DNA of 64,000 bases from contig CAZIGH010000006.1 in NCBI GenBank assembly GCA_964538625.1, forward strand, positions 62,001-126,000. The letters are read 5' to 3'. Both the position numbers and the translations under genes were made by a program. Shown here piece after piece: positions 17,899 to 27,386 of this stretch. The stretch is from JAEUHM01 sp964538625. Its GTDB lineage: Bacteria > Verrucomicrobiota > Verrucomicrobiia > Verrucomicrobiales > Verrucomicrobiaceae. The notes below the pieces were generated by a model. That model searched no databases. It saw only the letters and a program-made list of their open reading frames with translations, and was not told the DNA's origin. Every line of letters begins with the position of its first letter. Within the stretch, counting starts at the first letter, position 1.

Positions 17899-19170
17899 AT
17901 GTGCCCGCATTCTGCAACGACGCTACCGACTACGAGGTCCTCCACTGAGGTTTCACGGGCACCCTTACCTAGCCAGACGCCGCAAGTAGGGCTGGTAACG
18001 TTCATTGGCTGTCTCACTGCCGCCCTCCTTGCAGCCGCCTCATCCGCCCCAGGTGCAGAACCTTACCGGCTGGAAAAAGCGTGGCCCAAGATCCAGTTTC
18101 CAGACTGTCCCGTGGCCTACGCTCACTCCGGTGGAGAATCGCCAAAGCAAGTACTGGCATTGCAGCGCGGCATGCTGCACGTGCTGCCTGCGGACCGCAA
18201 CGCGGAGGAGGCCCCCGTTTTTCTGGACTTGCGCCAACGCTTGAAAGAGGAGTTCCACTTTGAGGCAGGTATCCATGGCATTGCATTTCACCCTGACTTT
18301 GCCAAAAACCGCCGCTTCTTCATCAGTTACAGTCACTCCGAACCTCGGAGGAACGTGCTCAGCGAGTTCACCGTCACCGCAGAACCGTTCCGAGCAGACC
18401 CGGCCACTGAGAGAATCATCCTTGAAGTACCCCACCAGCTTGCAGATCACTTCAGTGGAAACGTCACGTTCGGGCCTGACGGGTATCTCTACTGGAGCAT
18501 TGGCGACGGCGGGCTGCGCGATGATCCATATCGCTCCGCCCAGCACCCCTTTCTTCTCCAGGGGAAGATCCTGCGGCTTGATGTGAACGTTCGCAGCGGC
18601 AGCCGAGCCTACAGCATCCCGGCGGACAATCCCTTCGTCGGAAAGCAGGAGTGGCATCCCGAAGTTTACGCCTACGGCTTCCGAAACATCTGGGGACTGT
18701 CTTTCGATCCTGTAACCGGCACCCTTTGGGCGGCAGACGTGGGGCAGGATTTGTTTGAGGAGATCAACATCATCCGCCCGGGCGGGAACTATGGCTGGAG
18801 TGAGAGAGACGGTCCTACGCGCCTCCTCTCACGCCAAGAGCAGGCGGAGGTGCCAGGAGATTACATCCCGCCCCTGCACTCCTATTCCCGTGCCGATGGT
18901 GATGGCATCTGCATCGCGGGAGGAGTGGTATATCGGGGTCAAAAACACTCTAACCTCCACGGGTGCTACATCTACGGAGACTGGGGCTATGGCAAAATCT
19001 GGGCGCTTCGCCCGGATGAAAACCTCTCTGACGTGCAGAGCAACACCCTCCTCGTGAAACGCGACGACGATGCCGAGCGCTTCAACCCCACCCTCATCTG
19101 CGCGGATACCGAAGGCGAGGTGTTGGTGCTCTCCCACACGGGATGGTTGCACGTGCTCGAAAAGTACTGA
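17899..19170 (+). CDS. Secreted PQQ-dependent sugar dehydrogenase-like (GSDH family) beta-propeller
   Basis: A 423-residue protein of the soluble glucose/sorbosone dehydrogenase family. A hydrophilic stretch of ~32 residues precedes a hydrophobic export signal (~33-52), so the true start may be later than the ATG at 17899, but no better start codon is visible. The fold signature is present: GIAFHPDFAKNRRFF, FGPDGYLYWSIGDGG, YAYGFRNIWGLSFDP, WAADVGQD, and the GGNYGW block. These correspond to the blades that hold PQQ and calcium in characterised members. Substrate cannot be told from sequence; verrucomicrobial members are often linked to carbohydrate breakdown. It starts 5 bases after the NHL-protein stop and its end lies next to, or overlaps, the sigma factor gene. 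Confidence 0.88.
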   Translation: MCPHSATTLPTTRSSTEVSRAPLPSQTPQVGLVTFIGCLTAALLAAASSAPGAEPYRLEKAWPKIQFPDCPVAYAHSGGESPKQVLALQRGMLHVLPADRNAEEAPVFLDLRQRLKEEFHFEAGIHGIAFHPDFAKNRRFFISYSHSEPRRNVLSEFTVTAEPFRADPATERIILEVPHQLADHFSGNVTFGPDGYLYWSIGDGGLRDDPYRSAQHPFLLQGKILRLDVNVRSGSRAYSIPADNPFVGKQEWHPEVYAYGFRNIWGLSFDPVTGTLWAADVGQDLFEEINIIRPGGNYGWSERDGPTRLLSRQEQAEVPGDYIPPLHSYSRADGDGICIAGGVVYRGQKHSNLHGCYIYGDWGYGKIWALRPDENLSDVQSNTLLVKRDDDAERFNPTLICADTEGEVLVLSHTGWLHVLEKY

Positions 19171-19180
19171 AGCGCACCTC

Positions 19181-19909
19181 TTGTCTCTCTCCTCTCAGGA
19201 AGCTTTTCCCACCACCGGCTGGAGTCACGTGCAGCTGGCAGGCGGAGCCAGTGCCAAGGCGCGGGCCGCCTTGAACGAGCTGTGTCGAAAATACTGGCGC
19301 CCGCTATACGCTTTCATCAGGCACCGAGGTTATGGACCGCACGATGCCGAGGACATGGCACAGGCCTACTTTGCCGACCTGCTGAATCGCGGCTACATAG
19401 AGCGCGCTGACAAAACAAAGGGCCGGTTCCGCACCTTTCTGATCCACGATCTGAAGTTTTTCATGAACAGCGACAGGGCCAGAGCACAGGCAAAGAAACG
19501 GGGAGGAGGCTTGGTGTTCATTCCGATCGATGCCGCAGCAGCGGAGGCCAGTCAGCAGGAATACGGCACCGCGCCCAACACCGAGCCTGACGCCTGGTTC
19601 GACCGCCAATGGGCGCTGGAAACCGTGAAACTCGCGCGCGAAGCGGTTGCTTTGGAATACGCAAACGACGGTAGGCACCACATCTTCACCGTGTTGCAAA
19701 GCGGACTAGTGAACCCGCCAAACGCAGATACCTACGCACGCTGGGAGCAAGAGACGGGCAAAACAGTCAACGCGCTGAAAGTAGCTCTGCATCGGCTGCG
19801 TGAACGTTTTCGCGAAGCACTTCAGCGCCAGATCATGCAAACCGTATGTGATGAGTCCGAGATGAAGGACGAAATGCGGCATCTCCTCCAGGCTCTGAGC
19901 AGGGATTGA
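19181..19909 (+). CDS. ECF-like RNA polymerase sigma factor (planctomycete/verrucomicrobial type)
   Basis: About 242 residues with the layout of the ECF-like group common in Planctomycetes and Verrucomicrobia: TTGWSHVQLAGG opening, ALNELCRKYWRPLYAFIRHRGY with DAEDMAQAYFADLL (region 2), KGRFRTFLIHDLKFFMNSDRARAQAKKRGGG, then the FDRQWALETV block and a C-terminal helix-turn-helix (TGKTVNALKVALHRLRERFREAL, region 4). No ATG sits at a sensible place. The open frame reaches back to 19070 inside the upstream gene; a TTG at 19181 gives a start just after the dehydrogenase stop. No Ser/Thr kinase or anti-sigma gene is adjacent, though such partners are common for this group. Start position is the uncertain part. 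Confidence 0.82.
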   Translation: MSLSSQEAFPTTGWSHVQLAGGASAKARAALNELCRKYWRPLYAFIRHRGYGPHDAEDMAQAYFADLLNRGYIERADKTKGRFRTFLIHDLKFFMNSDRARAQAKKRGGGLVFIPIDAAAAEASQQEYGTAPNTEPDAWFDRQWALETVKLAREAVALEYANDGRHHIFTVLQSGLVNPPNADTYARWEQETGKTVNALKVALHRLRERFREALQRQIMQTVCDESEMKDEMRHLLQALSRD

Positions 19910-20039
19910 TCTTTTGGCGAAAGTCTGTCTTCCGAAAAGTTTCAAAGTCACCCCCAAAAAGAAAACCGCCCTGGCTGCCGTGCTCCAAGATGGCGCATGG
20001 GGTCTGCGCTTTATCTCATCCAACCAGCCACGACAGTGG

Positions 20040-21380
20040 TCATAACGAGTTCCTCCGCGGAATCAAAGTAAGAGCGCAGAAGCCCATGGCCAGTAGGCAG
20101 CAGGCGATCATGGTGGTGAAGACACCGCCCCAGCCCCAGTGGTCTGCTATCCAACCAATGCCACTACCTGCCACTGCTGATCCAAACACGTAACCGAAGA
20201 AACCCGTTAGCCCGGCGGCGGTGCCTGCGGCTTTCTTTGGCACCAGTTCCAGCGCGTGCAGTCCTATGAGCATGATGGGCCCGTAGATGAAGAAGCCCAC
20301 CACGCCAAGGGCGATCTGATCCATCCAAAAAGGTCCGTTCAAGTTGGCCGCATAAAGGCACAGCCCCGCCAGTGTGAGCAGCATGAAAAGGATGGTGCCG
20401 GGAGCGCGTCGGCCCTTGAAAAAGCGGTCTGAAACCCAGCCGCAGAGGATGGTGCCCGGGATGCCTGCGTACTCAAACCATGCCACTGCCGAGGCGGCGT
20501 CTGCTTTTGTCAGTCCCTTGGAGCCTTGCAGATAGGTAGGTATCCAGTCCGCCACGCCAAAACGAACGAAATAAACGAAGGCGTTTGCGAAGGCGATGGC
20601 CCATAGCGCCTTGGACGTGAGGACATGCTCAAAGAAGATCTCTCGGAAGGAGAAAGTGCGCTCCTCTTGAGCAATACTGCTGGAACCATTCATCTGGTCC
20701 GGCTTCCATTTCTCGATGGGCGGCAGCCCGCAGCTCTGCGGTGTGTCTCGCATCAAGACCAAGGCCACGGCCGCAATGCACGCAGCTACGATGGCATTGA
20801 ACCAGCACTTGGCGCCCCAATCATGAAACCACAGTACGCCGATAAGCGCTATGTGGGGCATGAGTCCACCGCCGACGTTGTGCGCGAGGTTCCAGAAGGA
20901 GACCACACGCCCGCGCTCACGCTGACCATACCAGTGGACCATGGTCTTGCCACAAGGTGCCCAGCCCATGCCGTTGAACCAGCCGTTCAGGGCCTGAAGA
21001 ATGACGATGGCCGTGATAGACGCATACACTTCTTTCACGAGCCCGCAGATGGCCATGATGCTTGCAGAGAGCAGCAGACCAAGGGGTAGAAACCAGCGCG
21101 GGTTGCTCCGGTCTGAGACGCTGCCCATGAGAAACTTGGAGAACCCGTAGGCCACGGATACGGCGGTGAGTCCCGCTCCAAGCGCAGCCTTGGAATGTTC
21201 AGGATGAAGAAGCTGCACGTCCGGCATGACGAGCGAGTAATTCTTGCGGACAAGGTAGTAACCTGCGTAACCAATGAAGATGCCAGCGAAGACCTGCCAT
21301 CTCAGCCGCTGATACACAGGGTCCACTTGGGGCTGAGGCAACGGCGGCGCAGGAGGGGCTGGAGCGAGAAATGAAATCAT
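20040..21380 (-). CDS. glpT: MFS organophosphate:phosphate antiporter family transporter (GlpT/UhpT-like)
   Basis: A 446-residue inner-membrane transporter with twelve predicted hydrophobic segments. Diagnostic pieces of the organophosphate:Pi antiporter family are visible: GYAGYYLVRKNYSLVMP in the first helix region (the arginine/lysine pair contributes to phosphate binding in GlpT), GFSKFLMGSVSDRSNPR between helices 2 and 3, and LNGWFNGMGWAPCGKTM in helix 4-5. In E. coli GlpT exchanges glycerol-3-phosphate for phosphate; whether this protein takes glycerol-3-phosphate, hexose phosphate or a related ester is not decidable here. It converges on the sigma factor gene and is 67 bases downstream of a sulfatase gene on the same strand. 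No glpQ or glpD homologue is nearby. Confidence 0.85.
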   Translation of the reverse strand: MISFLAPAPPAPPLPQPQVDPVYQRLRWQVFAGIFIGYAGYYLVRKNYSLVMPDVQLLHPEHSKAALGAGLTAVSVAYGFSKFLMGSVSDRSNPRWFLPLGLLLSASIMAICGLVKEVYASITAIVILQALNGWFNGMGWAPCGKTMVHWYGQRERGRVVSFWNLAHNVGGGLMPHIALIGVLWFHDWGAKCWFNAIVAACIAAVALVLMRDTPQSCGLPPIEKWKPDQMNGSSSIAQEERTFSFREIFFEHVLTSKALWAIAFANAFVYFVRFGVADWIPTYLQGSKGLTKADAASAVAWFEYAGIPGTILCGWVSDRFFKGRRAPGTILFMLLTLAGLCLYAANLNGPFWMDQIALGVVGFFIYGPIMLIGLHALELVPKKAAGTAAGLTGFFGYVFGSAVAGSGIGWIADHWGWGGVFTTMIACCLLAMGFCALTLIPRRNSL

Positions 21381-21447
21381 GAAGCCGTGAATGCTGAAGG
21401 AGCCGCCGGGTGGGTGTCAACACCGCCGCTATGCTGCCGGCTTTCCT

Positions 21448-22767
21448 TCACTTTTTCCCTTTGCTTCTCTCCTTGCGCTCTGGCAGGTCGTTCATGGTGG
21501 CGGCAAACTGTTCGTCCAAAGACCGTGGGCGTGCGTCGTTGAAGCGATCAAGCTCCTTCTGAAGCTTTGCACGCTCTTCCTCCGCCCGCTCGGGCGGCAG
21601 AGGCGAGGTTTCATCCGCATCCATTTTCAAATCATAGAGTTCGCCGGTGCGGTAGAGCTTGTAGTGGTGGTCAAAGACAAACTCCTTTACCGACATGTCC
21701 GCTTTTTGCCTGGGCGAGTACCAGGTGTAAATGCTCTCTCTTGGTATGCCTGGCTGTCCCTTGACCTGTGGGAGGAAGCTCACCCCGTCACTCTCTTGCG
21801 GCAAGGCTGCTCCTGCGGCCATGCAGATGGTGGGCAGAAAGTCGGCTGCGCTGATGAGGTCCGTGCAAACGACGCCCTTCTTTGCCATGGCGGGCCAGCT
21901 TGCGATCAATGGAACATGCGTGCCGCGAAACGTGGTGGAACCCTTTCCTCCCGGGTAATCCACCCCTTTGAAGCGGGAGGTGATGCCGCGTCCGGTCCCG
22001 TTGTCTCCGAGGAACATGAGCAGCGTGTTGTCTCGAATGCCCAGTTCCGCCAGCTTCGCATCCAGTCTGCCGATCATCTTGTCCATGTAGGCCACCATGT
22101 CAGTAAAGAACTTGTCCATTTTGCCTGTCCGCTCATCCGCCACAGTAGGGTCCCACTCTTTGCTGTCGGGCGTGGGTTGGTAGGGATCGTGCGTGAGGAT
22201 CATGGGGTAATAGAGAAAGAAGGTCTGCTTCTGATGCCGGGTCACGAAGTCGAGAGCGAAGTCATTGATGAGCTTTGGCCCGTAGCTGCCCTGAGGATAC
22301 TGCTTTTCCTCTCCGTTGTGTTCGAGCCCAGCATTCGCGTAACGAGGTGGTCGGCGAGTGTGCTGCCAAAGCAGCGCTTCATCAAAGCCGAAGTGCTGCG
22401 GTGCATCCGTCTCCCGTCCAAGCTGCCACTTGCCGCAGATGCCCGTGGCGTAACCTGCCTTCTTCAACAGATGGGCAAAGGTGGTCTCCGTGCGCGGCAG
22501 GGTGCCGAAGTTCAAGTAGTTGCGCACGTTGTAGCGCCCCGTCATGAGCTGCACGCGCGTGGGCGTACAAAGCGGCGGCACATGGCACTGCTCAAAGCGC
22601 ACGCCCTCCGCCGCCAGTCGGTCCAAGTGCGGTGTTTGGTATGACTCGCCACCATTGGCGGTCACGCATTCGTAGCCAAAATCATCCGCCATGATGAGAA
22701 TGATGTTCGGTGGCGGTGTGGCCGCTGCACTGAACGCGATGCCGAGGAGAAGTGGAACCAGTTTCAC
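21448..22767 (-). CDS. Secreted sulfatase with Cys-Thr-Pro-Thr-Arg active-site motif
   Basis: A 439-residue alkaline-phosphatase-superfamily sulfatase with an N-terminal export signal (cleavage near Ala-Ala-Ala, residue ~16). Metal-binding Asp residues are in IMADDFGY; the formylglycine cysteine is C67 within CTPTR; the TGRYNVRN segment and the GKWQLG block (Lys/His-type region) follow, and the second metal site FLGDNGTGRG lies near residue 250. The core motif has Thr where most type I sulfatases have Ser (C-x-P-S-R), so modification by formylglycine-generating enzyme is likely but not certain. It starts 30 bases after the stop of the sodium:solute symporter gene, suggesting one operon for uptake and desulfation of a sulfated compound. 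No anaerobic maturase is in the window. Confidence 0.9.
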   Translation of the reverse strand: MKLVPLLLGIAFSAAATPPPNIILIMADDFGYECVTANGGESYQTPHLDRLAAEGVRFEQCHVPPLCTPTRVQLMTGRYNVRNYLNFGTLPRTETTFAHLLKKAGYATGICGKWQLGRETDAPQHFGFDEALLWQHTRRPPRYANAGLEHNGEEKQYPQGSYGPKLINDFALDFVTRHQKQTFFLYYPMILTHDPYQPTPDSKEWDPTVADERTGKMDKFFTDMVAYMDKMIGRLDAKLAELGIRDNTLLMFLGDNGTGRGITSRFKGVDYPGGKGSTTFRGTHVPLIASWPAMAKKGVVCTDLISAADFLPTICMAAGAALPQESDGVSFLPQVKGQPGIPRESIYTWYSPRQKADMSVKEFVFDHHYKLYRTGELYDLKMDADETSPLPPERAEEERAKLQKELDRFNDARPRSLDEQFAATMNDLPERKERSKGKK

Positions 22768-22797
22768 ACCAGTGAAACGCAGCGACGGACCGGAACT

Positions 22798-24303
22798 TCA
22801 CTTCACCTCATCATGGCCGCGCATGGAAGCATCCCAGACGAGTCCTTTGAGCTCATCCGCAGAACGCGCCGGAATGACAATGCTCAGCAGCGCTGCGGCC
22901 AGCGCCGTGGAGCCACAGCCTATGGAGGTGAACCAAAGCATGGAGACGGGCGTCTTCATCCATACAAAGATGGCCGTGAGAAAACCCAGCGCCGCGCCTA
23001 CCAGTGCCGGTTTCGCACTGATGCGCGGTGCGAACACTCCCATGAGGAAGAGAGCCAGCAGTGGCCCCCCCACCAAGCCAATAATCGTGTTCACGGAGTC
23101 CACCAGATTGCCAAGACCACTCACGAGGAAGGCGAGCGAGATGACGATCACTCCATAAAACAGCGTCCAAAGCCGCGCATGGCGGATCTGGGTGGCATCG
23201 GGTGGCAGCGGCTTGCTCGACAGGCGTTGCTGAAAATCGACCATCGTGGCGGAAGCCAGCGAGTTGAGTCCTGCGGAGATGGTGGACATGCTTGCAGCAA
23301 AGACAGCGGCTATGAGCACGCCCGGCAGCCCGGCTGGCAGTTCATGCACCACGAAGTAAGGGAGGATCTGATCTGCCTTGTCGATGGCCTGGGTGGCCAG
23401 AGGATCCGGCGCGTGGTTGTAAAAGGTCCGCAACACCGCGCCGGTGAAGTAAAAGAGACCCAGAATGGGCAGTGTCACCCACAGCTTCAGCCAAAGTCCT
23501 TTTCTCGCCGTTCGCAGGTCCCGCGCCGTCATGTAACGCTGCACCGCCACCTGGTCCGTGGCCATTTGCACCAGAGACAGTAGCGCTCCGCCTATGAGCA
23601 CACCCAGCCAACTGATGCGCACCGTGGGGTCCAGCGTCGCCACCGGCACCGGCTGTCCATGGGACGAGGCCGTATGCCACACCTCCGCCCACCCCCCGGG
23701 AATGTGGCTTACCGCCACAAACACGATGATGAGCTGACCGCCAAGCAGGACAAAGAACTGCATCACATCCGTCCAGATCACAGCTTTCATCCCTCCCATC
23801 ATCGTGTAAGCCACCGTGACCGTGCCGGTGAGAAGAATCGAAATCTCAAGCGGCAGCCCAGTTGCGCGTTCCAGAGCCAGCGCCGGTGCATACGTGGCGC
23901 TGCCCAGCCACAGAAGCACCCGCAGAATAAACAGCCCGGAGGCAAGCAGCCGCACTGACAGGGCAAAGCGCTCCTCCAGATACTGATAGGCAGTGATGAA
24001 CCGGCTGCGATAGAAAAATGGCAGCAGAAAGACAGTGGTCAGCGGCGTGGCGATGAAGAACGACAGCACCATGAAAGAGAATGCGATGCCATTCACATAC
24101 ACCTCCGCCGGACCGCCAATGTAGGAAATGCCAGAGAAGAGGGCAGCCATGACCGAGATGGCCACCACGACAGGTCCCATACTGCGGCCCGCGAGGAAGA
24201 AGTCCTTCATCGAATGCTGTTCTTTGACAAACAGCACGCCGATGAACGCAGATGCGAGCATGTACAGGGCAAAGACGGTGTAGTCGATCCAGCCGAAAGA
24301 CAT
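22798..24303 (-). CDS. Sodium:solute symporter (SSS family)
   Basis: A 501-residue inner-membrane protein with about thirteen hydrophobic helices, fitting the SSS family (GLUT/PutP/SglT fold). It opens with DYTVFALYMLASAFIG, followed by the family block KDFFLAGRSMGPVVVAISVMAALFSGISYIG, whose small residues form the sodium site region of helix 1. Later blocks include GGMKAVIWTDVMQFFVLLGGQ and the helix with SMSTISAGLNSLASATMVDF, where the Ser/Thr residues align with the Na2 site in family structures. The substrate is not identifiable. It is first in a minus-strand pair with a sulfatase (30-base gap), so a sugar, sugar acid or amino sugar released by desulfation is a reasonable but unproven guess. 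Confidence 0.9.
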   Translation of the reverse strand: MSFGWIDYTVFALYMLASAFIGVLFVKEQHSMKDFFLAGRSMGPVVVAISVMAALFSGISYIGGPAEVYVNGIAFSFMVLSFFIATPLTTVFLLPFFYRSRFITAYQYLEERFALSVRLLASGLFILRVLLWLGSATYAPALALERATGLPLEISILLTGTVTVAYTMMGGMKAVIWTDVMQFFVLLGGQLIIVFVAVSHIPGGWAEVWHTASSHGQPVPVATLDPTVRISWLGVLIGGALLSLVQMATDQVAVQRYMTARDLRTARKGLWLKLWVTLPILGLFYFTGAVLRTFYNHAPDPLATQAIDKADQILPYFVVHELPAGLPGVLIAAVFAASMSTISAGLNSLASATMVDFQQRLSSKPLPPDATQIRHARLWTLFYGVIVISLAFLVSGLGNLVDSVNTIIGLVGGPLLALFLMGVFAPRISAKPALVGAALGFLTAIFVWMKTPVSMLWFTSIGCGSTALAAALLSIVIPARSADELKGLVWDASMRGHDEVK

Positions 24304-24538
24304 AAAGATGAGAAGAGGGTAACGACATCAACCGCCCAGACCTCCCAACGAAATGGATTGAAGTGATCGCACCAAAGAGGGTGCAGGGTGCGGACAAGGG
24401 CGTCGAGAATAGGCAGGTCGTAGCCTTGTTCGCGTTGGCAAAAGATTTTTCGCCTATCGGCGTCACATCGTCCCACAGACCTCGGAGAACCGGAGTGAAA
24501 GCCCATTCACAGCGGCTTGAACCAACTCCTCCATCTCC

Positions 24539-27277
24539 ATGAAAACACCATACCTCCTCCTCGCAGCGCTGCTCTCCGCAGCGCCCTGCGTCAGCGCTCA
24601 AACCTCACCGGTGCGCCTTGTGCCGCCGGCATCCGAATCCGGCACGCTCGCGGGACTGGGACGTCAGTCCGTGGCAGTCGGCTATGGCCGCATCGCACTT
24701 GGTGCGCCTTCAGACCGGAATCGCTCCGGTGTCCGCAGTGGCGCGGTGCACATCTTTGATGAAACCACAGGCAGGCTTCTTCACACACTGCACGCTCCTG
24801 ATGGGGCGGCAGAGGATCAGTTCGGCTATTCGGTGGCCATTTCAGGCCATCGCATCGCGGTAGGAGCACCACGCTGTGACCGCCCTGCCGAGCCAGATGC
24901 CGGTGCGGTTTACATCTTTGACCTGAGGACTCGCACCTTCATCGAAAAACTCGGCACCGCCTACTTCCTCGCCGGAGAGAATGCCGGCTCATCCGTGGCC
25001 ATGGAGGGTGACCTAGTGGCCATCGGTGCCGAAAATGCCAACTTCGGACGCGGCCCGAACAGTGGTGCGGTGGTGCTTTGGAAAACCGGTGGCGCGGCTG
25101 CTGAAACGGTGATCACAGATCCCACCGGCATCGCTGGTGACTTGTTCGGCTTTTCTGTGGCGCTGCATGGCGGAGTGCTTGCGGTGGGTTCTCCCAAGTC
25201 CGACCTTCCCGGGGGCCTGAGCAACGTGGGCTCGGTTTCGCTCTTCGATGCGGTGAACCATGTCCACTATGCCACCGTTCGCTTGGTCAGCCCCGCAGCG
25301 GGTGACGGCCTTGGCTTTGCCGTAGCCTTGGACCGCGACACGCTCTACGCCTCCACTCCCAATGCCGCAGCAGGCTCAGGCAAACTGGCAAGCTGGACGC
25401 TCCACGCACTGAACGCCCCCGTTCGGCTGCGGGAAGTCACAGGGGTGGCAGGTGAGAGGCTTGGGCACAGCCTCAGTGCCAGCCAGGGACTGGTAGCAGC
25501 GGGCACCCCCGCTCGGAGCGCTCCTTCCACCAGCATCCCCGTGGGCGGGGTCCGTGTCTTCAATCGCAACCTGGATGCCACCATGCCAGTGATCCAGCCC
25601 CCTACGCTTGCCACCATGGACGGCTTTGGCCAGTCCGTTTGTCTGCTCGGCAACACCCTGATCGCAAGCGCCCCTGGTGATGATCGGCGTGCAACGGACG
25701 GCGGTGCCGTGTGGAAGATAGGCGGCCTCCTGCGCCCCGCAGATGCAGTGTTCTCCGAGTTCTCACACCTCACCGGCACCTCTACCAGCATCTTGGGCAC
25801 CAGCCATTCCACCGTGGTGCAATCCACCGGCACCAGCGGCGAGGCTGTGAGCATCACCACACTTACAGGCAGCGGTGCCACCGGCGGCAGAGGTCAGGCT
25901 CTGTGGTCTCCCTTCAATCCGGGCCGCACGCTTGGACTCGTGGCGCAGACGGGAGTGCCAGACTTCTCAGGCAGACGTTTCACCGCCTTTCATTCCGTGG
26001 CCGCCAACGAAGTGGCCAGCTCCCTGTTCGTTCGCGCCACCCGCAGCGGCACGGGCGTTTCGGCCGCCAACAACTCAGGCATTTTCATTTCTAGCATGGC
26101 TGCTCCCTCACTCTCGCCACTGCTCACCACAGGCATGGTCATGCGGGACGGGGAGCGCATCTCCACCATTCAGCAAATCCGCGTGAACAATGCCATCGAC
26201 ACGATCGCCATTTCGGTGGGCCTCACCAGCGGCACAGGCACCACTCCTGTCTCAGCACGTTCAGACAGCGGCCTCGTCATTACCTCCGGGGCCAGTGTGG
26301 CGGCCATGCTCCGTGAAGGCATGGCCATGACCCCACTGGGCACGCCCTTTGCACACCTGCCGACACACTACTCCGTGAGCGGCGACCGTCTGTTTGGTGT
26401 ATTCAACGCACAAACTGGACCCGGCGTGACCACGGCAGACAATCTTTTCGTCATGCAGAACATGGTTCTCGTAGCGAGAAAAGGGGGCATGGCCCCAGGC
26501 GAGTTCGGCCACCCGCTCGGCACCTTCCGCTCCTTCTCCGCAGCCACGGGCAGCAATATCGGCATCGTCTTCCGGGGCGTGATGAACACCGGCACCGGCA
26601 TCACGACTGCAAACAATGAGGGCCTCTGGACGAACCGAGACCACACCCTGCGTCTGGTGCTCCGCAAAGGCGACCCAGCCCCTGAACTACCGGCAGGCAT
26701 CACTGTGCGCAGATTCCTGCGTCATGGCATGAACAGCACCGGCAGCATTCTCATGCTCGTGCAGGTGGGCGGTCCTGGCGTCACCGCCGCGAACGATCTC
26801 GTGCTGTATCTGAACCGCCTCACTCCTGGAGGCAGCTCCTTTGAAGTTCTACTGCGGGAGGGCCAAGTGGTGCCGGGCACAGGCGGGGCAAAGCTGGGCA
26901 CCATCGCGCATGTGGACTTCACCGCCATACCTACCTTCTCCAACAGCCACTACGCCGTGCAGGCCACGCTTGCCTCACAAGCCGGGTCCGTCACCGCAGC
27001 AAACAACCTCGTTTGGATAGCGGGGTCCGCTTACGCAGCCACCACCGACGGCCCTGCCGTGCGCCGTCCGCAAGTCGTTCTGCGCAAAGGGCTGCGCTTC
27101 CACTCGGGAAGCGGCTTCGTCAGCCTCAGCAGCTTCACACCGGGAGTGCGCATTGGCGGAACCGACGGCACTCTGAACAATGGCAGCGGCCACGCCCTAG
27201 GCATCAACTTTGGACGTTCCACCCTAAAGATCCAATTCTCAGACCGCCGCCAGGCCGTGGCCAGCATGGACTTGTGA
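24539..27277 (+). CDS. Large secreted FG-GAP-like propeller protein with repeated Ala-Asn-Asn motifs
   Basis: A 912-residue exported protein with a signal peptide (Met-Lys-Thr-Pro, hydrophobic core, cleavage after Val-Ser-Ala, residue ~20). Residues ~35-400 repeat a unit of the kind FGYSVAISGHRIAVGAP...GAVYIFD about seven times, as in FG-GAP/integrin-alpha-type propellers. Residues ~400-880 carry a second repeat whose core is T/P-G-V/I-T-x-A-N/D-N: TGVSAANNSG, PGVTTADN, TGITTANNEG, PGVTAAND and SVTAANN, each followed by a hydrophobic strand and an LRKGD/LREGQ-like turn. I know of no enzymatic activity for either part; the protein may be a surface or secreted binding protein. A GC-rich inverted repeat after the stop could terminate transcription. 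Confidence 0.85.
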   Translation: MKTPYLLLAALLSAAPCVSAQTSPVRLVPPASESGTLAGLGRQSVAVGYGRIALGAPSDRNRSGVRSGAVHIFDETTGRLLHTLHAPDGAAEDQFGYSVAISGHRIAVGAPRCDRPAEPDAGAVYIFDLRTRTFIEKLGTAYFLAGENAGSSVAMEGDLVAIGAENANFGRGPNSGAVVLWKTGGAAAETVITDPTGIAGDLFGFSVALHGGVLAVGSPKSDLPGGLSNVGSVSLFDAVNHVHYATVRLVSPAAGDGLGFAVALDRDTLYASTPNAAAGSGKLASWTLHALNAPVRLREVTGVAGERLGHSLSASQGLVAAGTPARSAPSTSIPVGGVRVFNRNLDATMPVIQPPTLATMDGFGQSVCLLGNTLIASAPGDDRRATDGGAVWKIGGLLRPADAVFSEFSHLTGTSTSILGTSHSTVVQSTGTSGEAVSITTLTGSGATGGRGQALWSPFNPGRTLGLVAQTGVPDFSGRRFTAFHSVAANEVASSLFVRATRSGTGVSAANNSGIFISSMAAPSLSPLLTTGMVMRDGERISTIQQIRVNNAIDTIAISVGLTSGTGTTPVSARSDSGLVITSGASVAAMLREGMAMTPLGTPFAHLPTHYSVSGDRLFGVFNAQTGPGVTTADNLFVMQNMVLVARKGGMAPGEFGHPLGTFRSFSAATGSNIGIVFRGVMNTGTGITTANNEGLWTNRDHTLRLVLRKGDPAPELPAGITVRRFLRHGMNSTGSILMLVQVGGPGVTAANDLVLYLNRLTPGGSSFEVLLREGQVVPGTGGAKLGTIAHVDFTAIPTFSNSHYAVQATLASQAGSVTAANNLVWIAGSAYAATTDGPAVRRPQVVLRKGLRFHSGSGFVSLSSFTPGVRIGGTDGTLNNGSGHALGINFGRSTLKIQFSDRRQAVASMDL

Positions 27278-27295
27278 CAGGCATCTGAAATCACA

Positions 27296-27326
27296 CCGCG
27301 CGGCCGGTTCTCCACCGGCCGCGCGG
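27296..27326 (+). terminator. GC-rich hairpin after the FG-GAP gene
   Basis: A perfect 12-base inverted repeat, CCGCGCGGCCGG and its complement, flanks a 7-base loop (27308-27314), 19 bases after the stop of the FG-GAP protein gene. It has no clear T-run on either strand, so it may be a transcript-end stabiliser or a weak/Rho-assisted terminator rather than a classical intrinsic one. It separates this gene from nspC. Confidence 0.55.
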
Positions 27327-27386
27327 TTCCACGTACAGCCCGGATTTCCACTGGCAGGAAACCGGTGGCGGTTATAGATGCCACAC

